From the NCBI GenBank assembly GCA_014802705.1, contig JAAVBR010000049.1:1-10565 (forward strand): DNA of 10,565 nt, given 5' to 3'. Of this stretch, positions 5,272-10,565 are shown piece by piece. The number at the start of each line of letters is the position of its first letter. Position 1 is the stretch's first letter. Source of the DNA: a bacterium (GTDB lineage: Bacteria; Pseudomonadota; Alphaproteobacteria; Rs-D84). The notes under the pieces are model-generated. The model saw nothing but the letters and a program-made list of their open reading frames with translations. It was not told the origin of the DNA and made no database searches. A program made the position numbers and the translations under genes.

Positions 5272-7068
5272 TTAGGATACCTTTAATGCGTTGATAAATG
5301 CGCTTTGCGGGATTTCAACATTCCCGAAACTGCGCAGCCGTTTTTTTCCCTCCTTTTGCTTTTCCAGCAATTTGCGTTTACGCGTGATGTCGCCGCCGTA
5401 ACATTTGGCGGTCACGTCTTTGCGGTATGCCGCGATGGTTTCACGCGCAATAATTTTGCCGCCGATCGCCGCCTGCAGCGGGATCTTGAACTGATGCCGC
5501 GGGATCAGGTCTTTCAGACGTTCGACAATCTGGCGACCGCGTTTTTCCGCCGCCGACCGATGGCACATAAAGGACAGCGGTTCGACATTTTCATCGTTGA
5601 CCAGAATGGATACCTTGACCAGGTCGGACGGTTCATATCCCTGGAGTACATAATCAAACGACGCATACCCCGACGACAGGGATTTGACCCGATCGTAAAA
5701 ATCAAACACGATTTCTGCCAGGGGTAATTTATACACCAACACCGCCCGGTTACCGATATAGGAAATGTTTTCCTGGACCCCGCGGCGTTCCGTGCACAGC
5801 CCCATGATCGCCCCCATATATTTGTCCGGCATCATGATGGTGGCGCGCACCCAGGGTTCTTCGATCATTTGGATTTTGGTGGGATCGGGCATGTCCGCCG
5901 GATTTTCCAAATCCATAATTTCCCCATCGCGCAGGTGCAGGCGATACAGCACACTGGGCACCGTGTTGATCAGGTTCAGGTTAAATTCGCGGTTTAACCG
6001 TTCGCTGATGATTTCCATGTGCAAGAGCCCCAAAAATCCACAGCGCAGGCCAAAGCCCAACGCGCTGGATTTTTCGGTCGTAAAGACAAACGATGCATCG
6101 TTCAGGGCCAATTTTTCCGCGCCTTCGCGCAGGGCGGGGTAATCATCTGCCTCGACCGGGAAAAACGATGAAAAGACGACCGGGACGGACGGCTTGAACC
6201 CCGGCAGGGGATCTGCCGCCGCGCCGCGGGCGTCGGTGATGGTGTCGCCGACCTTGCAATCATGGATGGTTTTCATGCCCGTGATGATAAAGCCGATTTC
6301 GCCTGTCGTCAGTTCATCGGTGTCCACCATTTTGGGCGTAAAGTAACCGATTTTATCCACCGTGTATTCGGCGCCGGTCGCCATAAAGCGAATCTTTTGC
6401 CCGCGGGCAAGTCGCCCGTCCACCACGCGCACCAGGACCACGACCCCCAAATACGAATCGTACCACGAATCCACCAGCAGCGCGCGCGTCGGGGCGGTTT
6501 CATCCCCATGGGGCGCGGGCAGTTTGGTGACAATTTCCTCTAATAACTCTGGCACGCCGGCGCCGGTTTTGCCCGACACGCACAGGGCGTTTGTCGCGTC
6601 CAGTCCGATAACATCCGCAATCTGTTCCCGGGCCATGGCGACATCGCTGGATGGCAAATCGATTTTGTTCAGAACCGGCAACATTTCCAAATCATTATCC
6701 AACGCCAAATACGCATTGGCCAGGGTTTGCGCCTGGACCCCCTGGGTGGCATCCACCAGGACCAAGGCCCCTTCGCAGGCGGCGAGCGAACGCGACACCT
6801 CGTACGAGAAGTCCACGTGCCCCGGTGTATCCATCAGGTTTAATTGATACGTTTGGCCGTCGCGCGCCGTGTAATTCAGGCGCACCGTCTGGGCCTTGAT
6901 CGTGATGCCGCGTTCGCGTTCGATGTCCATGGAATCCAGGACCTGGGCCTTCATCTCGCGCGATTGAAGTCCCCCCGTATATTCAATCAGCCGGTCCGAC
7001 AGGGTCGATTTCCCGTGATCAATATGCGCCACAATAGAGAAATTTCGTATGTTCTTTTGATTCATCAT
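5272..7068 (-). CDS. lepA: Elongation factor 4 (LepA), ribosomal back-translocase GTPase
   Basis: A ribosome-associated GTPase of the EF-G family that acts on stalled or mispositioned 70S ribosomes and affects initiation and assembly. About 598 residues, the standard LepA length. GTPase motifs are complete: P-loop AHIDHGKST (about 14-22), switch I RERGITIKAQT (51-61), DTPGHVDF with catalytic His84, and NKID (134-137). Domain II and the EF-G-like domains follow, for example GLRCGFLGLLHMEI. The C-terminal LepA-specific domain ends in KQKEGKKRLRSFG and NVEIPQSAF, a signature that separates LepA from EF-G and BipA. Two consecutive ATGs at 7063-7068 fit the family N-terminus; an in-frame GTG at 7081-7083 is possible, with ggggaaaa upstream. 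rbfA lies 53 bases upstream and the Cys-rich unknown gene starts 2 bases downstream. Placement beside rbfA joins two ribosome-related genes. Confidence 0.97.
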   Translation of the reverse strand: MMNQKNIRNFSIVAHIDHGKSTLSDRLIEYTGGLQSREMKAQVLDSMDIERERGITIKAQTVRLNYTARDGQTYQLNLMDTPGHVDFSYEVSRSLAACEGALVLVDATQGVQAQTLANAYLALDNDLEMLPVLNKIDLPSSDVAMAREQIADVIGLDATNALCVSGKTGAGVPELLEEIVTKLPAPHGDETAPTRALLVDSWYDSYLGVVVLVRVVDGRLARGQKIRFMATGAEYTVDKIGYFTPKMVDTDELTTGEIGFIITGMKTIHDCKVGDTITDARGAAADPLPGFKPSVPVVFSSFFPVEADDYPALREGAEKLALNDASFVFTTEKSSALGFGLRCGFLGLLHMEIISERLNREFNLNLINTVPSVLYRLHLRDGEIMDLENPADMPDPTKIQMIEEPWVRATIMMPDKYMGAIMGLCTERRGVQENISYIGNRAVLVYKLPLAEIVFDFYDRVKSLSSGYASFDYVLQGYEPSDLVKVSILVNDENVEPLSFMCHRSAAEKRGRQIVERLKDLIPRHQFKIPLQAAIGGKIIARETIAAYRKDVTAKCYGGDITRKRKLLEKQKEGKKRLRSFGNVEIPQSAFINALKVS

Positions 7069-7121
7069 GCGGCAATGATACACCAGTATTTTCCCCGCCG
7101 CAAGGTGATTTTTATCGGGAT

Positions 7122-7469
7122 TTACAGATTGCGCAGCAATTCGTCGATATGCGCCCCACGTTCCAATGTGTCGTCATAGGTAAAGCGGATTTCGGGAACG
7201 TACTTTTGATTGATGCGGCGGGCCAATTCAAATCGGATGTCGCGTGTCGCGGCGTCCAGGCGTTTTTGCACCGCCGTCAAATCCGGATCGCGCGAATAAT
7301 AAAACAGGCGCACAAACTGCAGCCCCCCGTGGGCAACCGCCCCCACCAAGGAAACGCCGCCCAGGATCGGGTCTTCGTTATAATTGTCGCGCAAAATTTC
7401 CGCCACCAGGGTTTGAACCTTGGCCGCGATGCGTTCGCCGCGATTGGATGAGGGTTGTTGTTTCTTCAT
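7122..7469 (-). CDS. rbfA: Ribosome-binding factor A
   Basis: A small KH-fold protein that binds the 30S precursor near the 5' helix of 16S rRNA and helps late maturation and cold growth. The protein is 115 residues counted from the ATG at 7467-7469, matching the family. Recognisable are the N-terminal RGERIAAKVQTLVAEIL helix, EDPIL (family DPRL), the strand-helix core FVRLFYYSRDPDLTAVQKRL, and the end VPEIRFTYDDTLERGAHI, equivalent to PELRFxxDxSxExGxRI. A longer in-frame start at 7520 was not used because it would add 17 unrelated residues and overlap the predicted promoter. The usual operon (nusA-infB-rbfA-truB) is not present; rbfA is here first of a run with lepA. Confidence 0.93.
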   Translation of the reverse strand: MKKQQPSSNRGERIAAKVQTLVAEILRDNYNEDPILGGVSLVGAVAHGGLQFVRLFYYSRDPDLTAVQKRLDAATRDIRFELARRINQKYVPEIRFTYDDTLERGAHIDELLRNL

Positions 7470-7491
7470 ATCTGGTCCAATGTATTTATAT

Positions 7492-7520
7492 ATTGTAAAA
7501 TACCAGACATTTCTGTACAA
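7492..7520 (-). promoter_or_regulatory. rbfA-lepA promoter candidate
   Basis: On the minus strand TTGTAC (7515-7520) is followed after 17 bases by TACAAT (7492-7497, 5 of 6 consensus bases). The predicted start is only about 16 bases before the rbfA ATG. It occupies the same DNA as the plus-strand candidate at 7493-7521. Confidence 0.5.
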
Positions 7521-7521
7521 T
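7493..7521 (+). promoter_or_regulatory. Promoter candidate for the YqaA-type membrane protein
   Basis: On the plus strand TTGTAA (7493-7498, 4 of 6) is followed after 17 bases by TACAAT (7516-7521, 5 of 6). The start would be near 7528, about 34 bases before the ATG at 7562. Its -35 box overlaps the -10 box of the opposite promoter, and the reverse. Confidence 0.5.
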
Positions 7522-7561
7522 CAAGGAAAAATACACAAAACGTGTGGGGGAACAAAAACAT

Positions 7562-8134
7562 ATGAAACTGGTTGATGCCCTGTTGAAACGGGCCGAACAT
7601 CCGGCCTATGCCTGGGTGGTCTTTTTTTTAACCCTGTGTGAATCCATTTTTTTATTCATCCCGCCCGAGGTTTTTATGACGCCCCCCATTGTGGCGGATA
7701 AAAAACGCGCGGTGCCGATTACGGTGGCGGCGGCGCTGGGGTCGCTGGTGGGGGGGGCGATCGCGTATATGATCGGATGTTGGTTGTTTGATTCAGTGGG
7801 GGTGTGGTTGGTCAGCAATTTTGCCAGTCTGGAAAAATTCGCCCTGGCGCAGGAAATGTTTGTGCGGCACGGTGTGCTGATTATCTTTATCACGGCCGTG
7901 ACCCCGGTGCCGTATAAATTGATGGCAATTTGCGCCGGGTTCTTGCATTTTCCGGCGCTGTTATTCCTGGGGGTGTCGGCGATTTTCCGCACGCTGCGTT
8001 TTGCGGTGGCGGGATTTTTGCTGTGGCGGTTCCAGGCCACGGCCAATACAATCGTTAAAAAATATTTTTGGCCGTTGACATTGGCGGCGATTGCGCTGGC
8101 AGGGGTGGGGATTGGATGCATGATGTTGTTGTGA
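7562..8134 (+). CDS. YqaA-type DedA/VTT-domain inner-membrane protein
   Basis: A 190-residue integral membrane protein of the DedA (SNARE-associated, VTT) superfamily, YqaA branch. Superfamily members are linked to membrane-lipid translocation and proton-dependent homeostasis; the substrate here is unknown. Visible features are LCESIFLFIPPEVFM (27-39) with the conserved Glu and PP, a Gly-rich membrane pair AAALGSLVGGAIAYMIG (57-72), the reentrant signature FITAVTPVPYKLMAICAG (109-126), then IFRTLRF (141-147) with the conserved Arg residues, and a last hydrophobic helix (about 170-190). The ATG at 7562 is chosen because gtggggg lies about 10 bases upstream; a GTG at 7544 would add six unrelated residues and remove that site. 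It diverges from rbfA and is followed by parC. Confidence 0.85.
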   Translation: MKLVDALLKRAEHPAYAWVVFFLTLCESIFLFIPPEVFMTPPIVADKKRAVPITVAAALGSLVGGAIAYMIGCWLFDSVGVWLVSNFASLEKFALAQEMFVRHGVLIIFITAVTPVPYKLMAICAGFLHFPALLFLGVSAIFRTLRFAVAGFLLWRFQATANTIVKKYFWPLTLAAIALAGVGIGCMMLL

Positions 8135-8170
8135 AGACGCGTCCCGGGGGGTCCCAGGGCGTTTTTTTTT
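8135..8170 (+). terminator. Possible weak terminator after the membrane-protein gene
   Basis: A G/C-rich segment with imperfect pairing (acg and ccc against ggg and cgt, with a bulge) runs directly into nine or more T's at about 8162-8170. The T-run and position just after the TGA at 8132-8134 fit an intrinsic terminator, but the stem is poor. If inactive, parC would be co-transcribed. Confidence 0.4.
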
Positions 8171-8211
8171 GGTTGTTATTTTTTTTCAAATGTTTTAAGT
8201 TTTAAAACGCT

Positions 8212-10443
8212 ATGAGTAAAGAAATTATCGAAAATATCAGTTCACAACAGTTGGCCGACGCGTTGTCGGAACGCTATTTATCCTATGCGGTCAGTACGAT
8301 TGTCGCCCGTGCGTTGCCGGACGTGCGCGATGGGTTAAAACCGGTGCATCGCCGCATTTTGTATTCCATGCTGCGCCAGAAATTGTCGCCATCGGCCGCG
8401 TTTCGTAAATGTGCCACCGTGGTCGGCGACGTGTTGGGGCATTATCATCCCCATGGGGACAGTTCGGTCTATGACGCGATGGTGCGCCTGGCCCAGGATT
8501 TTTCGGTGCGTTATCCCCTGATTGATGGCCAGGGAAACTTTGGCAATATCGACGGTGATCCCCAGGCGGCGTATCGTTATACCGAATCCAAGATGACCGA
8601 TGCCGCCATGCTGATTATGGAAGGGATCGACGAAGACAGTGTCGATATGATGCCGAACTTTGACGGCACGACGATGGAACCGACCGTGATGCCGGGGGCG
8701 TTTCCGAATTTGCTGGCGAACGGGGGAATGGGGATTGCCGTGGGGATGGCGACCAATATTCCGACCCACAATGTGGCCGAAATTTGTGATGCCTTGAATC
8801 TGATGATTGATCATCCCGATGCGACGACCGCCCAGATTATGAAGAAACTGATCGGGCCGGATTTTCCGACCGGCGGCGTGTTGATCGACAGTTTTGATAC
8901 CATTGTGAAAAATTATGAAACCGGACGCGGCGCGTTTCGCGTGCGGGCGCGGTGGGAAATAGAAGACCTGGAACGCGGTGCCCAACAGGCGGTGATTACC
9001 GAAATTCCGTATGGGATTGTGAAATCCAAACTGGTGGAACAAATTGCGGGTTTGATCGATGCGAAAAAGTTGCCGTTGGTGGACGATATTATCGATGAAT
9101 CCACGACGGATGTTCGCATTGTCATCACGCCGAAAAATCGCAATGTGCCGATGGATAAAATGATGGCGCATCTGTTTGCGATGACGGATTTGGAATCGCG
9201 GTTCAATATGAACATGAACGTTATTGATTCCAAGGGCGCGCCGCGCGTGATGGGCATTGGGGACATTCTGCGTGAATTTATCACGCATCAAAAAGATGTT
9301 CTGCGGCGGCGGACGACGTGGCGCCTGGGGAATATTGCGCGGCGGTTGGAAATTCTGGGCGGGTTGTTGATCGTGTATCTGAATCTGGATCGCGTGATTG
9401 AAATCATCCGCAACGAAGATGACCCCAAGACCGTCTTGGTCGCCGAATTTAATTTGACCGATGTCCAGGTTGAGGCGATTTTGAACACACGCCTGCGTTC
9501 GCTGCGCAAGTTAGAGGAAATGGAAATCCGGCGCGAAGATGCCGAATTGTTGGCGGAACAAAAGCAATTGCAAGAATTGATGGCCAGCGACGCGATGCAG
9601 AACGAACAACTGCGCGCGTGGTTCGCGGATATTAAAAAGACGTATGATAAAAAGACGACCATTGGCCGGCGGCGCACCACATGGGCCGAACAGACCGAAG
9701 ACATTGTCGTCAATGCGGATGAATTTATTGAAAAAGAACCCATGACGGTGATTCTGTCCACGATGGGATGGATTCGCGCGGCCAAGGGACACCTGGATTT
9801 AACCAGTCTGGATGTGAAATTCAAAGAAGGCGATGAATTACAGACCGCGTTCCATGCGATGTCCACGGACAAGATCAATCTGTTCGTGTCGTCGGGTAAA
9901 ATGTTCACGTTGACCGCGGCGGATTTGCCGTCGGCGCGGGGCTTTGGCGAATCGGTTCGTATGATGGCCGACATCGGGGCCGACGAAAATATTGTCGCGG
10001 CGTTTGTGTTGGATGCGGCGGCGAAATATCTGCTGGTGGGGCGGCACGGGAACGGCTTTATCGTGTTGGGCGAAAATTGCTTGGCCCAGACGCGGACCGG
10101 GAAACAGGTGATGAATACCGATGCGGCAAACCCGGCGATCATGTGTGTGCCGGTCACGGGCAATACGGTGGCGATGTCGGGGTCAAATGACAAACTGTTG
10201 ATCTTTGACGCGGCCGAAATTCCGGAGATGACCCGGGGCAAGGGTGTCATTTTGCAAAAATACAATGCCGAACGGACATACGTTTTGGATGTGATGTTCT
10301 TTGATGCGGCCGATGGATTCGGATGGACCACCGGACGCGGCACCACCAAATTGGAAGACTGGGCCCCGTGGCGCGGCAAGCGCGCGTCCCAGGGCCGCAC
10401 GATTCCGGTTGGATTCCCACGCAGTGGCAAATTCGGAAAATAA
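8212..10443 (+). CDS. parC: DNA topoisomerase IV subunit A
   Basis: The DNA-cutting subunit of topoisomerase IV, which with ParE separates linked daughter chromosomes after replication. 743 residues, the usual ParC length and shorter than GyrA. The winged-helix CAP region has ALPDVRDGLKPVHRRILY (34-51) and HYHPHGDSSVYDAM (77-90); the catalytic Tyr is Tyr123 in YRYTESKM, with the GMATNIPTHN stretch following. A coiled-coil tower is around 420-500. The C-terminal pinwheel (about 510-730) lacks the QRRGGKG GyrA box and contains EMTRGKGVILQKYN, as in alphaproteobacterial ParC. At the quinolone-contact positions it has Ser84 and Asp88 (Ser80 and Glu84 of E. coli), so no resistance-type change is seen. 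The ATG at 8212 fits the family N-terminus but has no clear Shine-Dalgarno; upstream is AT-rich with the palindrome gttttaaaac at 8199-8208. parE is not in the window. Confidence 0.95.
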   Translation: MSKEIIENISSQQLADALSERYLSYAVSTIVARALPDVRDGLKPVHRRILYSMLRQKLSPSAAFRKCATVVGDVLGHYHPHGDSSVYDAMVRLAQDFSVRYPLIDGQGNFGNIDGDPQAAYRYTESKMTDAAMLIMEGIDEDSVDMMPNFDGTTMEPTVMPGAFPNLLANGGMGIAVGMATNIPTHNVAEICDALNLMIDHPDATTAQIMKKLIGPDFPTGGVLIDSFDTIVKNYETGRGAFRVRARWEIEDLERGAQQAVITEIPYGIVKSKLVEQIAGLIDAKKLPLVDDIIDESTTDVRIVITPKNRNVPMDKMMAHLFAMTDLESRFNMNMNVIDSKGAPRVMGIGDILREFITHQKDVLRRRTTWRLGNIARRLEILGGLLIVYLNLDRVIEIIRNEDDPKTVLVAEFNLTDVQVEAILNTRLRSLRKLEEMEIRREDAELLAEQKQLQELMASDAMQNEQLRAWFADIKKTYDKKTTIGRRRTTWAEQTEDIVVNADEFIEKEPMTVILSTMGWIRAAKGHLDLTSLDVKFKEGDELQTAFHAMSTDKINLFVSSGKMFTLTAADLPSARGFGESVRMMADIGADENIVAAFVLDAAAKYLLVGRHGNGFIVLGENCLAQTRTGKQVMNTDAANPAIMCVPVTGNTVAMSGSNDKLLIFDAAEIPEMTRGKGVILQKYNAERTYVLDVMFFDAADGFGWTTGRGTTKLEDWAPWRGKRASQGRTIPVGFPRSGKFGK

Positions 10444-10472
10444 AATCCCCCCCGTTTCGGGGGGCATTTTTT
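10444..10472 (+). terminator. Rho-independent terminator of parC
   Basis: A 7-bp stem, ccccccg (10448-10454) with cgggggg (10458-10464), has a 3-base loop and is extended beyond one C-C mismatch by aaaat/attt pairs, followed by six T's at 10467-10472. It begins directly after the TAA at 10441-10443. A-rich flanks would also let it act on a minus-strand transcript arriving from the right. Confidence 0.92.
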
Positions 10473-10565
10473 ATTTAACGCCGCCGCATCGCATCGCGAG
10501 GCGATGTGCTTGCAGTTACCGCAGTTACTGGAGGCAGGGAAAGACCCTGAGGACGACCGGGGAGG
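10473..10565. other. Structured, apparently non-coding end of the window
   Basis: After the parC terminator I see no convincing gene. There is an inverted repeat catcgc (10492-10497) / gcgatg (10501-10506) with a 3-base loop, a direct repeat gcagttac (10512-10519 and 10521-10528), and a short hairpin caggg (10535-10539) / ccctg (10545-10549). A minus-strand frame is open from the window edge to a stop at 10475-10477, but its codons (gta, act, aca, agc) are unlike those of the neighbours. The stretch may be the edge of a dispersed repeat or a structured RNA; this cannot be decided from one edge. Confidence 0.3.

Noticed and set aside
8461..8478. Quinolone-resistance changes in ParC
   Set aside because: Ser84 and Asp88 occupy the two contact positions; Asp in place of Glu is common in wild-type relatives and is not a resistance marker in itself.
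8335..9291. Open frame of 318 codons on the minus strand inside parC, very rich in His, Arg and Asn
   Set aside because: The composition is the mirror of parC codons; there is no domain and no ribosome site.
9288..10430. Long open frame of 380 codons on the minus strand inside parC
   Set aside because: It is antisense to a strongly conserved gene, rich in Ser, Arg and Ile in a way produced by the complementary codons, and has no recognisable domain.
8212..10443. GyrA instead of ParC
   Set aside because: The protein is too short for GyrA, lacks the QRRGGKG box, and has the ParC-type EMTRGKGV motif in the pinwheel.
10475..10565. Minus-strand frame entering from the right edge and ending at 10475-10477
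   Set aside because: Only about 29 codons are visible, codon choice is unlike the other genes, and the DNA is full of small repeats; not enough to call a gene.

Overview
The window looks like chromosomal DNA of a bacterium, most likely an alphaproteobacterium. This rests on the character of ParC, LepA, FabF and the P4-type integrase relative, on GC of roughly 50-57% in the core genes, and on simple AAGGA-type ribosome binding sites. The familiar gene clusters are broken up. acpP-fabF stands without fabD/fabG, and rbfA sits beside lepA instead of infB/truB. This suggests a rearranged, possibly reduced or host-associated genome. The taxonomic call is inference; no rRNA is present to settle it.

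Layout. Positions 1-129 hold the 3' end of an AT-rich plus-strand gene. It converges on a long minus-strand series that reads from right to left: rbfA (7122-7469), lepA (5272-7068), a 140-residue Cys-rich protein of unknown function (4847-5269), a tyrosine-recombinase relative without recognisable catalytic residues (3815-4816), acpP (3447-3680), fabF (2081-3331), an arginase/agmatinase-family ureohydrolase (1122-1961) and a stand-alone 5'-3' exonuclease-like protein (189-1022). Strong hairpin terminators follow acpP, fabF and the ureohydrolase, so these three are at least partly separate transcription units. rbfA to the recombinase relative has no visible terminator and could be one operon. 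acpP has its own promoter region with two good sigma70-like candidates. On the plus strand, a YqaA/DedA-type membrane protein (7562-8134) diverges from rbfA across a short region where two promoters of opposite direction overlap. parC (8212-10443) follows and ends in a clear terminator. The last ~90 bases are non-coding by appearance and contain small inverted and direct repeats.

Functionally, most genes are housekeeping: ribosome maturation (RbfA), translation elongation (LepA/EF4), fatty acid synthesis (AcpP, FabF), chromosome decatenation (ParC) and nitrogen/polyamine metabolism (ureohydrolase). The unusual material is the two-gene stretch between lepA and acpP (a low-GC Cys-rich unknown plus a catalytically dead-looking integrase), the exonuclease-like protein that lost part of the metal site and the helix-hairpin-helix signature, and the overlapping divergent promoters. 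I found no CRISPR array, tRNA, rRNA, complete insertion sequence or attachment site. No stretch longer than 300 bases lacks a gene.
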